A stretch of 64,000 nt of DNA from Thiothrix caldifontis (GTDB lineage: Bacteria > Pseudomonadota > Gammaproteobacteria > Thiotrichales > Thiotrichaceae): positions 93,158-157,157 of the forward strand of contig NZ_FNQP01000010.1 of assembly GCF_900107695.1 (NCBI RefSeq), written 5' to 3'. Below, piece by piece: positions 22,345 to 32,377 of this stretch (position 1 is the first letter of the stretch; the number at the start of each line of letters is the position of its first letter). The position numbers and the translations under genes were made by a program. Below the pieces are notes generated by a model, which made no database searches, was not told where the DNA came from, and saw only the letters and a list, made by a program, of their open reading frames with translations.

Positions 22345-23745
22345 TTAAAACGGCAATGCCTCCGGGGTCAATTGCAGGCGTTGAATATCTGCGCGGAACA
22401 GGGCGCGGATGGCTTCTAAGCGTTCCGGCGTATCGGCTTCAAAGCGCAAGGTAATGGTGGGGCTGGTATTGGAGGCACGTGCTAAACCCCAGCCATCGGC
22501 GTATTCGGCACGCATTCCATCGAGCGTGAGCAGGCGTTGCGCTTGCAGTTGCTGATGTTGCATCCAACATTGCATGGCCGCTGCCGCTGCTTCGTAGGAG
22601 GCGAAGTACACCTTGTGTTCCGGGGTGCTGAAACCTTCGGGAATCTGGGCGAATACTTGTGCGGGAGTAGCGGTTTCATGCGACAACACTTCCAGCAAGC
22701 GGGCGGCGATGTACATACCATCGTCGTATTCCATACCACGATCGCGCAGCACGATATGCCCGCTGAATTCACCACCGAGGATGGCATCATGCTCATGGAT
22801 GAATTTTTTCAGTAAGGAGTGCCCGCTAATGCACATGCCGGGAACACCACCCGCATCGCGGATAGCTTGATCCAGCCGATAGGTGCATTTCACATCGTAG
22901 GCCACCATTCGCCCCGGTTGCTGTTGCAACACCACTTGTGCGAGCAAGATGAGGATACGGTCAGGCCAGAGGATATGCCCGTTACCATCTACCGCAATCA
23001 GGCGGTCGCCATCGCCATCAAAGGCAATGCCAATATCCAGCCCTTGTGCGCGTACCAAGGTTTGCAGCGCTTGCAGATTCGCAGGTTGGGTCGGGTCGGG
23101 GGAATGATTGGGAAAATTGCCATCGACTTCACAAAATAGCGGGTGAACGTCGCAACCCAAATCCCGAAACAAATGTTCTGCCAACAACGCAGTCGCGCCA
23201 TTGCCGCAATCCAGCCCAATCCGCAATCGGCGTTGCAGGTGGATTTGCTGGCATACCGTGTGTTGGTACGCGCTCAGAATACTGGCGGTTCGCACACTTC
23301 CCGCTGTGGGTTGATGCCAGAGTTCCCCGCGAATAATGCGTTCGTACAGGCGTTGAATGCGCTCGTTATACTGGCATTCGCCGTTGATCACGATTTTAAT
23401 GCCGTTTTGGTCGGGAGGGTTGTGGCTGCCAGTAATCATCACCCCGTGCGGTGCAAGTCCCGACTGTACGGCGAAATACAACACCGGCGTTGGCACTAAA
23501 CCAACATCGGTGACACGACAACCCGTCGCCATTAAACCTTCAATGGCTGCTTGCGCCAATGCTGGGCTGGAAAGTCGCCCATCGCGCCCAACCACCACCC
23601 CCTGATCACCCCGATCACGCAATTCTGAGCCGATGGCTTGCCCGATCAAGCGCACACTGTGTTCGGTGAGGTTATCAGCATACACACCGCGCACATCATA
23701 AGCACGGAATAAGGAATGCGAGACGAGTGGTTGTGGAATACTCAT
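22345..23745 (-). CDS. algC: Phosphomannomutase/phosphoglucomutase (AlgC type)
   Basis: Bifunctional alpha-phosphohexomutase that supplies GDP-mannose and dTDP/UDP-glucose precursors for LPS and exopolysaccharide. The 466-aa chain opens LFRAYDVRGVY, has the phosphoserine S107 in TGSHNPPDQNGIK, the metal loop FDGDGDR and the sugar-binding GGEFSGHIVLRD. Length and motifs follow Pseudomonas AlgC. It lies three bases after dut. Confidence 0.94.
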   Translation of the reverse strand: MSIPQPLVSHSLFRAYDVRGVYADNLTEHSVRLIGQAIGSELRDRGDQGVVVGRDGRLSSPALAQAAIEGLMATGCRVTDVGLVPTPVLYFAVQSGLAPHGVMITGSHNPPDQNGIKIVINGECQYNERIQRLYERIIRGELWHQPTAGSVRTASILSAYQHTVCQQIHLQRRLRIGLDCGNGATALLAEHLFRDLGCDVHPLFCEVDGNFPNHSPDPTQPANLQALQTLVRAQGLDIGIAFDGDGDRLIAVDGNGHILWPDRILILLAQVVLQQQPGRMVAYDVKCTYRLDQAIRDAGGVPGMCISGHSLLKKFIHEHDAILGGEFSGHIVLRDRGMEYDDGMYIAARLLEVLSHETATPAQVFAQIPEGFSTPEHKVYFASYEAAAAAMQCWMQHQQLQAQRLLTLDGMRAEYADGWGLARASNTSPTITLRFEADTPERLEAIRALFRADIQRLQLTPEALPF

Positions 23746-23748
23746 GGT

Positions 23749-24204
23749 TTAGTGCCTACCGGAATGCCCAAAGCCACCTTTGCCACGGTGCGACTGGTCG
23801 AAATCGTCGACCTGTTGCAGCGCTACTTGCACCACCGGCACAAACACCAGTTGCGCAATGCGTTCGCCCGGTTGAATCGTGAAACTGGCACTGCCCCGAT
23901 TCCAGCAGGAAATGAACAATTGCCCCTGGTAATCTGAATCAATCAAACCAACCAAATTCCCCAATACAATCCCATGCTTATGCCCCAACCCAGAACGTGG
24001 CAAGATGACGGCAGCAAGACTAGGGTCGCCGATGTGAATCGCAATGCCAGTTGGAATGAGGGTTGTGTCCCCTGCATTTAATTCCAGCGGCACATCCAAA
24101 CAGGCGCGTAAATCCATTCCCGCTGAGCCAGTGGTGGCGTATGCGGGTAGCGGAAATTCAGTGCCAATGCGCGGGTCGAGGATTTTGTATTCAATCGTGG
24201 TCAT
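23749..24204 (-). CDS. dut: Deoxyuridine 5'-triphosphate nucleotidohydrolase
   Basis: Trimeric dUTPase that removes dUTP and makes dUMP for thymidylate. At 151 aa it is standard. All five motifs are visible: [44 protein letters not shown] and the C-terminal P-loop-like [11 protein letters not shown]. It overlaps the end of coaBC by 14 bp, indicating coupled translation. Confidence 0.96.
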   Translation of the reverse strand: MTTIEYKILDPRIGTEFPLPAYATTGSAGMDLRACLDVPLELNAGDTTLIPTGIAIHIGDPSLAAVILPRSGLGHKHGIVLGNLVGLIDSDYQGQLFISCWNRGSASFTIQPGERIAQLVFVPVVQVALQQVDDFDQSHRGKGGFGHSGRH

Positions 24205-25414
24205 GTGTCGGTTGCTTCCGTTGCAGGTATTGGGCTGCCACTAATTGCATCAAGGCGGTGGCAAGCGCGTGTTTATCCATTTCAGGCAGGGAGGTATGCC
24301 CGTCTTTCCACACCACTTCGAGCGCATTGGTGGGTTGGTCGAAGGCTTTGCCATCCGCCACCGAATTTGCTGCAATCATGTCGAGGTTTTTGCGTTCCAG
24401 TTTGCTGCGGGCGTAGGTCATCAGGTCGTGGGTTTCGGCGGCAAAGCCTACGGTGAACAGGTTCGGGTATGTTTGCTTGATGGTAGCCAAAATATCGGTG
24501 GTGCGCTGCATTTCCAGATGAAGGGTTGCCGCGTTCTTTTTGATTTTGCGGTCTGCTACGTTAACGGGGGTGTAATCGGCAACGGCAGCGGTGGCAATGA
24601 ATACATCGGCTTGTTTGGCGGCGTCAAGGGTGGCGTTGAGCATGTCCGCAGCCGATTCTGTGATAACGCGGCTAACCCCAGCGGGGCAATCCAGCGCCAC
24701 ATGCCCGGAAACCAGCATAACGTCCGCGCCCATGCTGACCGCTGCGGATGCGACGGCGTAACCCATTTTGCCGGAACTGCGATTGGTGAGAAAACGTACC
24801 GGATCAATCGCTTCGCGGGTGGGGCCTGCGGTGATTAAGACGCGCACCCCTTGCAGCAATTGATCGGTGGCGCAACAGCTTGCTAATTCGCGCACAATGT
24901 CCGCAGGTTCGAGCATTCGCCCCAAGCCGGTATCGCCACAGGCTTGCACACCTTCAGCCGGACCAAACACCGTCACGCCGCGATGTTGCAAGGTTTGCAG
25001 ATTGTGTTGGGTGGCGGCATGTTTCCACATTTGCTGATTCATTGCCGGGGCAACGATGAGGCGGGCAGTGGAGGCAAGGCAAACCGTACTCAACAAATCA
25101 TCTGCCATGCCCCACGTTAAACGTGCCAAGGTATTGGCGGTGGCGGGCGCAATCAGAATCACATCGGCCCAGCGTGCCAATTCGATATGCCCCATGCCCA
25201 TTTCGGCTTGCGGGTCGAGCAATTCGGTATGCACTGGATTGCCGGACAACGCTTGCAGCGTCAGCGGGGTAATGAACGCTTGAGCGGAAGCTGTCATGCA
25301 AACCCGAACGTTAGCACTTTGTTTTACCAACAAACGTACCAGTTCGGCAGATTTGTAGGCGGCAATACCGCCACTTATCCCTAAAAGGATGTTTTTACCG
25401 GGAAGGAATGACAT
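24191..25414 (-). CDS. coaBC: Bifunctional phosphopantothenoylcysteine decarboxylase/synthetase CoaBC
   Basis: Catalyses two consecutive steps of coenzyme A synthesis. The 407-aa chain has the N-terminal FMN decarboxylase domain ([30 protein letters not shown] with the active His, APAMNQQMW and the CGDTGLGRM cysteine loop) and the C-terminal synthetase domain ([35 protein letters not shown]). It is the first gene of the minus-strand operon and is divergent from radC with 53 bp between them. Confidence 0.96.
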   Translation of the reverse strand: MSFLPGKNILLGISGGIAAYKSAELVRLLVKQSANVRVCMTASAQAFITPLTLQALSGNPVHTELLDPQAEMGMGHIELARWADVILIAPATANTLARLTWGMADDLLSTVCLASTARLIVAPAMNQQMWKHAATQHNLQTLQHRGVTVFGPAEGVQACGDTGLGRMLEPADIVRELASCCATDQLLQGVRVLITAGPTREAIDPVRFLTNRSSGKMGYAVASAAVSMGADVMLVSGHVALDCPAGVSRVITESAADMLNATLDAAKQADVFIATAAVADYTPVNVADRKIKKNAATLHLEMQRTTDILATIKQTYPNLFTVGFAAETHDLMTYARSKLERKNLDMIAANSVADGKAFDQPTNALEVVWKDGHTSLPEMDKHALATALMQLVAAQYLQRKQPTHDHD

Positions 25415-25467
25415 AAGATTTGTGTTCTAAACCCTTCAATAATACAAAACAATAAAAGCACAACATT

Positions 25468-26139
25468 ATGGCAATTACCGACTGGCCTCTTGACGAACGT
25501 CCCCGCGAAAAGCTGTTATCACGTGGCGCTCAAGCCTTATCTGACGCCGAATTACTGGCAATTTTCCTGCGGGTTGGCGTCAAGGGTAAGACGGCGGTAG
25601 ACCTTTCGCGGGAGCTGTTGCAAACGTTTGGTAGTTTACGTCAATTATTTGACGCAGATGCACAAAATTTTTGTGCAACGCACGGTATGGGCGAAGCCAA
25701 ATACGTGCAACTGCAAGCCGTGTTAGAAATGTCCCGTCGCTACTTAAGCGAAAAAATGCGCCGTGGTGACCCGTTGACGGATCCTGATGCAGTACGTTTT
25801 TATCTCACTTCTAAGTTACGCGATTACCGTTTCGAGGTGTTCGCCTGTTTGTTTATGGATACTCGTCACCGCGTGATTCAGTATGAGGAACTGTTCCGAG
25901 GGACAATTGATGGTGCAAGTGTACACCCGCGTGAAGTGGTGCGCCGTGCGCTCTATCACAATGCTGCCGCCGTTATTTTTGCTCACAATCATCCCTCAGG
26001 TGTTGCTGAACCGAGTCAAGCCGATGAGCGAATTACCCAAAAGCTCAAAGATGCCTTGCATTTGATTGATGTACGGGTATTAGATCATTTTGTGATTGGT
26101 GACCAAGTTGTATCGTTTGCTGAACGTGGGTTGTTGTAG
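25468..26139 (+). CDS. radC: RadC family JAMM-domain protein
   Basis: A 223-aa protein starting [29 protein letters not shown], the standard RadC opening (shown here only in part: [10 protein letters not shown]). Helix-hairpin-helix residues follow, then the JAMM metalloprotease-like motif [14 protein letters not shown]. Despite its name it is not proven to act in DNA repair. It sits beside coaBC as in many gammaproteobacteria. The next gene's true start lies 37 bp downstream. Confidence 0.94.
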   Translation: MAITDWPLDERPREKLLSRGAQALSDAELLAIFLRVGVKGKTAVDLSRELLQTFGSLRQLFDADAQNFCATHGMGEAKYVQLQAVLEMSRRYLSEKMRRGDPLTDPDAVRFYLTSKLRDYRFEVFACLFMDTRHRVIQYEELFRGTIDGASVHPREVVRRALYHNAAAVIFAHNHPSGVAEPSQADERITQKLKDALHLIDVRVLDHFVIGDQVVSFAERGLL

Positions 26140-26176
26140 AATGACGGTTTACCACCATGAAAAAAGGATTCATCCC

Positions 26177-26890
26177 ATGATTACAGCCGAACAGGAAAAA
26201 CAGGTCAGCGGCACAATGGAGCTGCTGAGTGCTTATATTGCTAACCCGCCTTGGGAAGAGTGGATGGTAGAAGTTTTCTCTGATGCCATTGCCTATGCTG
26301 CTGAAATGCTGGAGTTGTCTGGTGATGAGGTATTGGACTATCTGGAAGAAGAACCTTTAGGGCAAATGGTACATTCCCATGTTTTTGAACACTTTGTGAC
26401 CACCGAAACCAATGAAGACGGTGAAACGGTATTGCAAGAATTCATGCGTGCCCGGGTACAGCAAGAGGAAAAGTCGTTTGCGTGCCAATATTTGGAAGCG
26501 TTCGCGCGTTCCGAACTCGCCCTGTGGGAAGTTGTGGGTAAGGTTGGCAAAAAAGTTGAAGTGCGTCGCTTAGGGGTGAGTGAACCAACCGTGTTGGCGC
26601 AACTGGATGCCACCAATATTCCTAGCAATATTTGTATCGCTTCACGTTTATTGAGTTTGCCTGATAATCAGTACATTTTTAGTTTTGGGATGCTGCCGAT
26701 TGAGCGCACTGAAGCTGAAGAGATTTTGGCTTACCTAAAGCAAGTGCGTGCTGAAATGCTGGAAACCGCACAAACAGAAGTGCAAGAGCATGAGGCAGAA
26801 GACATTGAGGCGGCGATTACAGAGGAGCTGACTGATGTGATGTTCCACGAAACACTTACTGCATGGATTGGTCAAGGTTTTGAGAGTTGA
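26177..26890 (+). CDS. Acidic hypothetical protein
   Basis: The ATG at 26177 (preceded by AAAAAGG) gives 237 aa; a longer frame begins inside radC and is less likely. The protein is rich in Glu and Asp with long helices, including WEEWMVEVFSDAIAYAAEML and a Glu-rich C-terminal part, and a central block with VRRLGVSEPTVLAQLDAT. No signal or TM segment is seen. I do not recognise a family. It lies between radC and a terminator and probably shares the radC transcript. Confidence 0.7.
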   Translation: MITAEQEKQVSGTMELLSAYIANPPWEEWMVEVFSDAIAYAAEMLELSGDEVLDYLEEEPLGQMVHSHVFEHFVTTETNEDGETVLQEFMRARVQQEEKSFACQYLEAFARSELALWEVVGKVGKKVEVRRLGVSEPTVLAQLDATNIPSNICIASRLLSLPDNQYIFSFGMLPIERTEAEEILAYLKQVRAEMLETAQTEVQEHEAEDIEAAITEELTDVMFHETLTAWIGQGFES

Positions 26891-26898
26891 GCAAAGAA

Positions 26899-26940
26899 AA
26901 AAGCCACCTATCAATAGGTGGCTTTAAATGGCTTTTTTAA
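26899..26940 (+). terminator. Intrinsic terminator after the acidic hypothetical gene
   Basis: A 10-bp stem AGCCACCTAT / ATAGGTGGCT with a short loop, flanked by AAAAAA upstream and TTT/TTTTTT downstream, closes the radC-side transcription unit. Confidence 0.88.
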
Positions 26941-26989
26941 TTTTAGTGTTGTGTCTGTGTATTAATAGCTTGTCACAACATAATGAGTG

Positions 26990-27100
26990 CTTGTATTCCT
27001 CCTAGCTGGCGTCTATGCGCTTCTCCAGTACAAGCACTGGGAAAGATTATAGGGAGAGGGGACATGCTTGCCTACTGGCAACTAGGCCAGCTTATACAAG
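26990..27100. other. Structured intergenic region between a terminator and ssb, possible RNA
   Basis: Three nested helices can form over about 110 nt: 26990-26995 with 27095-27100 (CTTGTA/TACAAG), 27005-27010 with 27086-27091 (GCTGGC/GCCAGC), and 27020-27026 with 27053-27059 (CTTCTCC/GGAGAGG, one G-T pair). Small hairpins at 27025-27040 and 27100-27109 add to this. On the minus strand a TATAAT lies inside it. There is no coding potential. It could be a small RNA or the 3' structure of the ssb mRNA; no known family is recognised. Confidence 0.3.
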
Positions 27101-27119
27101 GGTACGCCCTAGATGAACA

Positions 27120-27593
27120 TCAGAATGGGATGTCATCATCAAAGTCTTCAAAACCACGGTTTGAGTGGCTGTCAGCAGGTGCAGATGCTGGGGTATGACT
27201 AGGGGCGCTACTACGTGGTGAGTCTTCGTAGTTGCCTGCTCCCATGCCGCCACCGGGGCGTCCCCCCAGCATTTGCATGTCATCGGCGACAATTTCCGTA
27301 GTGTAGCGATCCTGACCATCTTGACCCTGCCATTTACGGGTACGCAATCTGCCTTCGATGTAAACCTGTTGGCCTTTACGCAGGTATTCACCGGCAATTT
27401 CCGCTAACCGGTTGAAAAAGACCACGCGATGCCATTCGGTGATTTCTTTTTTCTCACCACTTTGCTTGTCTTTCCATTGTTCGCTGGTGGCGATGCTAAC
27501 ATTGGTAATGGCACCACCGCTGGGCATATATTTGACTTCAGGGTCTTTGCCCAGTGTGCCGACCAAAATGACTTTGTTGATACCTCGTGCCAT
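27120..27593 (-). CDS. ssb: Single-stranded DNA-binding protein
   Basis: A 157-aa OB-fold protein that coats ssDNA in replication, recombination and repair. The N-terminal [19 protein letters not shown] and [18 protein letters not shown] are characteristic; a Gly/Ser/Pro-rich linker follows, and the tail ends DFDDDIPF, the peptide that recruits partner proteins. It follows the MFS gene by 33 bp on the same strand. uvrA, its common neighbour, is not here; the MFS-ssb pairing downstream of it is common in gammaproteobacteria. Confidence 0.97.
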   Translation of the reverse strand: MARGINKVILVGTLGKDPEVKYMPSGGAITNVSIATSEQWKDKQSGEKKEITEWHRVVFFNRLAEIAGEYLRKGQQVYIEGRLRTRKWQGQDGQDRYTTEIVADDMQMLGGRPGGGMGAGNYEDSPRSSAPSHTPASAPADSHSNRGFEDFDDDIPF

Positions 27594-27626
27594 GTTCGTT
27601 CCTTATGTGAATATTTCTGTAAGATT

Positions 27627-28985
27627 CTACGCTGAAGGGGGGGAGAATGCATCCAAGGCTGTTTGATCCAGTATGGCTTTCTCAACTTTTAGGTAAGCAA
27701 TGCACTCATCGACGGCGAGAGCGACTTCTTTGACCCCGGATACGGCTAACAGCTCAGCGTGTAAGCGTTGCGGATCTGAAAACAGTAAGGGGTCAAGCCT
27801 CAGCAACTTGCTCGTATAGAAGGTGGGTTGGGGCAATTGCAGGGCAACTAACAGCCATAAGCCGACAATAACGGCACTAAATAAAAAGACACCGGTTGCA
27901 CCCCAGGTATGATTGACCATGCCTCCCAATGAGCCACCCGCAAAAATGCCGAGAAATTGTGAGCTGCTGAAAATGCCCATCGCCGTTCCCTTGGTATTGA
28001 CGTCGGAATATTTAGCGACCAAGGAGGGTTGCACTGCTTCTAAAAAATTGAAGCCAATAAAAAATAGCCCAAAAGCAAGTAATAACCAACTAATCTGAGC
28101 GTGACCCACCGCCATGAGCAGTTCTGCGGCAATTAATGCCGTTGTGGAACCCAATAAGAGGGGGCGAATCTTGCGTTGCTTTTCAGCCAAAATAATCAAG
28201 GGAATAGAAAGTAAAAATGAGCCGATGAAAACGGGTAAATAAATTTTCCAATGCTCTGCGGTAGGCAGCCCTAATTCATGCGTAAATAGCGTTGGTAATA
28301 CCAAAAAGTTGGCGGTCATCACCAAATGTAGGATAAATACGCCCGCATTCATGCGTAACAAGGCGGTATTGCCGAGTGCAATACCCAAATAGCCTTTGAT
28401 AATGCCAGCGTCGCGATGCTGGAGGGTGCGAGCAGGTGTGGGAATAACAAACATGACCAACACAATGCCCAGTAATGCTAACAGCATGGTGAGCCAGAAA
28501 ATGCTGGGTACACCACCGACTTGACTGACAATTGGCCCTAGAATCATCCCTAGCATAAAAGATACGCCAATGGTTAGACCGATAACCCCCATGGTGCGTA
28601 TACGGTGTTCTTCACGAATCAAATCAGCCGCAAGTGCCATGGTTGGTGCTGCAACTGCTCCCATGCCTTGAATCATGCGCCCAATGACGATGAGCCACAT
28701 GGATTGGGCGAGGGCTGCAACCACACTGCCTGCGGCAAAAATCAGTAACCCGCCAATAATCACTGGTTTGCGGCCTACTTTATCCGAGAGAATTCCCAGT
28801 GGAATCTGAAACACCGCTTGTGACAGGCCGTAAATGCCAATGGCTAAGCCTGCCAGAAACGGGGTCGAATCCGGCAAGGTTTCCGCATACAGCGCAAACA
28901 CAGGCAGGATCATAAACAGACCTAACATTCGCACGGCATAAATGGCTGCAAGCGAGGCGGTGACACGCCATTCCAGACTATTCAT
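27627..28985 (-). CDS. MFS transporter with C-terminal regulatory domain (YajR-like)
   Basis: A 452-aa major facilitator protein with 12 predicted TM segments. The loop 2-3 motif is GILSDKVGRKPVI, and motif B GRMIQGMGAV follows. After the last TM helix comes a ferredoxin-like tail of about 65 residues (LHAELLAVSGVKEVALAVDE), as in E. coli YajR, whose YAM domain is cytosolic. It is probably a proton-driven exporter; the substrate is not known. Confidence 0.88.
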   Translation of the reverse strand: MNSLEWRVTASLAAIYAVRMLGLFMILPVFALYAETLPDSTPFLAGLAIGIYGLSQAVFQIPLGILSDKVGRKPVIIGGLLIFAAGSVVAALAQSMWLIVIGRMIQGMGAVAAPTMALAADLIREEHRIRTMGVIGLTIGVSFMLGMILGPIVSQVGGVPSIFWLTMLLALLGIVLVMFVIPTPARTLQHRDAGIIKGYLGIALGNTALLRMNAGVFILHLVMTANFLVLPTLFTHELGLPTAEHWKIYLPVFIGSFLLSIPLIILAEKQRKIRPLLLGSTTALIAAELLMAVGHAQISWLLLAFGLFFIGFNFLEAVQPSLVAKYSDVNTKGTAMGIFSSSQFLGIFAGGSLGGMVNHTWGATGVFLFSAVIVGLWLLVALQLPQPTFYTSKLLRLDPLLFSDPQRLHAELLAVSGVKEVALAVDECIAYLKVEKAILDQTALDAFSPPSA

Positions 28986-29057
28986 AGGTTGGTTAATGCT
29001 CTATAAAGACGGGGTAGGGGCATATAGTAGCGGGTTTTGGGTAGTATGAAACATCCC

Positions 29058-30434
29058 TTACAATTGTTTTGCCTTGAATTTACGCCCTTTGATTTTGCCA
29101 TTGAGTAAGCAATTGAGTGCTGGTTTGGCGGCACCACGTTCGATCGCGACATAGGCGGCGTAATCCAATATATCAATTTTGCCAACCGATTTGCCGTTGA
29201 TGCCGCTTTCGCCCGTCAATGCACCGAGGATGTCGCCAGGGCGGATTTTTTCCTTACGTCCTGCTGCAATGCATAAGGTGACGTTGGTAGCTGGTTGTGG
29301 GTTTAGGGGAGCCTTAGGCAGAACAGAAATCACGTCGTAATCCAGCTCAGTTTTTTGTGCAATGCCGATGTCAGCGAGTTTATGGCGCTCCGCATCGGTG
29401 AGCAGGTTGAGTGCCATGCCTTCTTTACCTGCACGTCCGGTGCGCCCGATACGGTGGATGTAAATGTCAGCGTCATGAGGCAACTCGTAATTGATGACGC
29501 AGGGCAAATCTTCGATGTCTAAGCCGCGTGCTGCGACGTCAGTTGCCACCAAAAAATTGAGGCTGTTGTGTTTGAACTGCACGAGTACTTCGTCACGATC
29601 GCGTTGTTCCATTTCCCCGTGTAGCGCTTTGACACTGAAACCCAGTTGGCTCAAATGCTCAGTGATTTCGCGTACTCCGACTTTCATATTGCAGAAAATC
29701 ACGGCAGAGCGTGGTTTGAAATGTGCTAGTAAAGTTTCCAGTGCGGGTAGGCGTTCGGTCTTATTGCAGAGGTAGGAGTATTGGTTGATCACGCCAGCAG
29801 TGTGTAAGGCTTCGGCTTTGACTTCAACGGGATTACGTTGAAATTGTGCACTCAGGCGTTTGATGTCGTCGGGGTAGGTAGCCGAAAACAGCAGCGTTTG
29901 GCGGTGTTTCGGGGTGAGGCTGATAATCTTGGCAATGTCTTCCATAAAGCCCATTTCCAACATGCGGTCGGCTTCGTCGAGTACCAAGGTGTGGATTTGG
30001 TTCAGGTTGATGGTGCGTTTGCCGATGTGGTCGTTGATACGCCCCGGTGTGCCGACAATGACGTGTGCGCCATGTTCTAAGGAGGCTGCTTGCGGGGCGA
30101 GTGGTTGCCCACCGGTTAGCGTTACTACTTTAATGTTGGGTTGATAACGCGCTATACGGCGGATTTCGGTGGCGACTTGAGTGCTGAGTTCACGTGTAGG
30201 GCAGAGTACTAATGCTTGCGCGGCAAAGTTTTGCGGGTCAAGTTTTGCCAACAAGGTAATGGCAAAGACGGCGGTTTTACCACTACCAGTTTTTGCTTGT
30301 GCAATAAGATCAGCGCCTTGTAGGGCAGGGGGCAGAGCTTTGGCTTGGATGCCGGTCATGAGTTTATAGCCCAAGTTACCAAGGTTGGCGAGTTGTTGGG
30401 TAGGAAGATTCAGATTAGCAAAAGAAGCAGGCAT
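29058..30434 (-). CDS. dbpA: ATP-dependent RNA helicase DbpA
   Basis: A DEAD-box helicase that acts on 50S assembly through hairpin 92 of 23S rRNA. The 458-aa chain has AKTGSGKT, PTRELS, LDEADRMLEMGF, SATYP and HRIGRTGRAG, then the DbpA-specific RNA-binding domain of about 75 residues (VTLCIAAGRKEKIRPGDILG ... YAAYVAIERG). This tail, which recognises 23S rRNA, separates it from RhlE-like proteins. It is divergent from mnmC. Confidence 0.95.
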   Translation of the reverse strand: MPASFANLNLPTQQLANLGNLGYKLMTGIQAKALPPALQGADLIAQAKTGSGKTAVFAITLLAKLDPQNFAAQALVLCPTRELSTQVATEIRRIARYQPNIKVVTLTGGQPLAPQAASLEHGAHVIVGTPGRINDHIGKRTINLNQIHTLVLDEADRMLEMGFMEDIAKIISLTPKHRQTLLFSATYPDDIKRLSAQFQRNPVEVKAEALHTAGVINQYSYLCNKTERLPALETLLAHFKPRSAVIFCNMKVGVREITEHLSQLGFSVKALHGEMEQRDRDEVLVQFKHNSLNFLVATDVAARGLDIEDLPCVINYELPHDADIYIHRIGRTGRAGKEGMALNLLTDAERHKLADIGIAQKTELDYDVISVLPKAPLNPQPATNVTLCIAAGRKEKIRPGDILGALTGESGINGKSVGKIDILDYAAYVAIERGAAKPALNCLLNGKIKGRKFKAKQL

Positions 30435-30475
30435 GGGGTGGCTCTTTGGTAAAAATGAGCATTATACTCCTTCCC

Positions 30476-32377
30476 ATGCAAGAATTAACGCCCGCTCACA
30501 TCGAACGCGACCCCACGGGTACGCCCTATGCGCCTGCTTTTGCGGACTGCTACTGTTCCCAGCAAGACGCTTTGGCAGAAACACGCCACGTTTTCTTGCA
30601 AGGCAATCAACTGCCGCAACGTTGGCAGGGCTGGCATCAATTTACCATTGCTGAGACCGGCTTCGGTACTGGGTTAAACTTTCTCGCCACTTGGCAGGCA
30701 TGGCAAGCTGATTCACTGCGTTGCGAACGTTTGCATTTTATTTCCATCGAAAAGCACCCGATTCGCCTCGATACTTTGCGCGAACTGTTGGCCAATCAGC
30801 CGGAATTGCAACCCTTCAGTACTGAACTGTTGGCAAACTACCCGCCATTACTCGCCGGATTCCACCGCTTGAATCTCGCTAATGGGCGCGTCACCCTCAC
30901 CCTGTGCTTCATGGATGTGCAAGCAGCCCTTGCCGAACTTGTCGCCCGTGTCGATGCTTGGTATCTGGATGGTTTTGCTCCCGCTCGCAACCCCGCTATG
31001 TGGAGTTTGCCTGTGATGCAAGGCATTGCCCAACTCAGCCATGTCAACACTACCTTGGCAACCTTTAGCGCAGCCAGTGAGGTGCGCCGTACCTTGCAGG
31101 TTGCTGGTTTCCATGTCGCCAAATGCAAAGGCTTTGGTAAAAAGCGTGAAATGCTCACCGCTACACTACCGGAAAGCTGTGTATGCCAACGTGTGGAACC
31201 GTGGTTTGCTCTTCCAGCACCTGCCCAGCCCCAGCCTGCTCATGCTACGGTTATTGGTGGTGGAATCGCGGGTTGCCAAATGGCATACGCACTGGCGCAA
31301 CGGGGTTGGCAGGTAACGTTATGGGAACGCCACGCCCGCCTTGCGACGGAAGCTTCCGGCAACCGTGCGGGGGTATTGACCCCCAAGATGACGGCTGAGG
31401 CAAGTTGGGGTGAAACCTTTTATCGCCAAGCCTTTTTGTCTGCTATTCGCCAAATTCGCCAACTGGAAGCAATGGGACAATACATCGACTGGGCGCAATG
31501 CGGCGCATTGCAATTGGCACATGAGCCGCGTGAAGCAGCACGGCAGCAAGCGCTTCTGGCGCGTGAATTGCCAGTCGACTTTATTCAAATACTGAACCAA
31601 GCAGCGGCTTCGGCGGTGGCGGGTATTGCGTTGCCAACGGGGGCGAGTTATTTCCCGCAAGCAGGGTGGTTGAACCCCGCCAGTTTATGTGCGGCTTTGG
31701 TTGCCCATGAGCGTATTGAGGTGCGTACCTTGAGTGCTATGCAAGCATTACCCGCTAATGGCGTGACGATTATTGCCGGTGGGCGGGAGGTAGATCAGTT
31801 TGCAGCCAGTGCTGGTTTGCCGTTTATGCCAGTGATGGGGCAAACCAGTGTCGCCGCAGCAACGCCGGATAGTAGCCGCCTGAAAACAACGTTGGGGCAT
31901 GAAGGCTATTTGACCCCAGCGTTGATGGGGAAGCATATTTTCGGGGCAACGTTTGTGCGTAATGTGCGCGAGCCAGTGTTAACGGTGGCGGCTAATGCAG
32001 TGAATACACAGCAACTGGCGGATTATTTACCTGATTTTGCCGCCTCACTTGGCACAGTGACAGCGAGTCATGCAGCGATTCGGATGACGACACCCGACCG
32101 TTACCCTGTGGTGGGAGCATTGCCGGATCGGGAGTTTTTTCAACGAGCGTATGCGGATTTGCGGCATGGCAGAGTGAACCAAGCGTTTCCTCCCGCACGT
32201 TATCAGCCGGGGGTGTGGGTGTTGGCCGGTTTCGGTTCGCGTGGTTTGACGACCAGTGGTTTAGGTGCGGAATTACTGGCGGCGCTGCTGATGGGAGAGC
32301 CGCTGCCGTTACAGGCAACCTTGTATGGCAACCTGCATCCGGCACGTTTTCTGATTCGTCAGCTTAAGCGTGGTTAG
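30476..32377 (+). CDS. mnmC: Bifunctional tRNA wobble-uridine modification enzyme MnmC
   Basis: Converts cmnm5U to mnm5U at tRNA position 34. The N-terminal methyltransferase domain contains AETGFGTGLNFL and WYLDGFAPARNPAMW; the C-terminal FAD oxidase domain begins VIGGGIAGCQMAYAL and includes TEASGNRAGVL. The ATG at 30476 gives 633 aa; ATGs/TTG at 30455 and 30446 are alternatives, since no strong ribosome-binding site marks any of them and a TATACT lies between. Together with selD-mnmH this window holds several wobble-uridine modifiers. Confidence 0.93.
   Translation: MQELTPAHIERDPTGTPYAPAFADCYCSQQDALAETRHVFLQGNQLPQRWQGWHQFTIAETGFGTGLNFLATWQAWQADSLRCERLHFISIEKHPIRLDTLRELLANQPELQPFSTELLANYPPLLAGFHRLNLANGRVTLTLCFMDVQAALAELVARVDAWYLDGFAPARNPAMWSLPVMQGIAQLSHVNTTLATFSAASEVRRTLQVAGFHVAKCKGFGKKREMLTATLPESCVCQRVEPWFALPAPAQPQPAHATVIGGGIAGCQMAYALAQRGWQVTLWERHARLATEASGNRAGVLTPKMTAEASWGETFYRQAFLSAIRQIRQLEAMGQYIDWAQCGALQLAHEPREAARQQALLARELPVDFIQILNQAAASAVAGIALPTGASYFPQAGWLNPASLCAALVAHERIEVRTLSAMQALPANGVTIIAGGREVDQFAASAGLPFMPVMGQTSVAAATPDSSRLKTTLGHEGYLTPALMGKHIFGATFVRNVREPVLTVAANAVNTQQLADYLPDFAASLGTVTASHAAIRMTTPDRYPVVGALPDREFFQRAYADLRHGRVNQAFPPARYQPGVWVLAGFGSRGLTTSGLGAELLAALLMGEPLPLQATLYGNLHPARFLIRQLKRG

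Noticed and set aside
24245..24838. 197-aa plus-strand frame opposite coaBC
   Set aside because: Gly/Val-rich mirror of the coaBC sequence; no start signals.
26990..27100. 6S RNA, 4.5S RNA or RNase P RNA as identity of the structured region
   Set aside because: The conserved signature sequences of these RNAs were not found; only the rod-like shape is suggestive.
26983..27198. 71-aa plus-strand ORF running into the ssb 3' end
   Set aside because: Coincides with the structured intergenic region and antisense ssb; no ribosome-binding site and no family.
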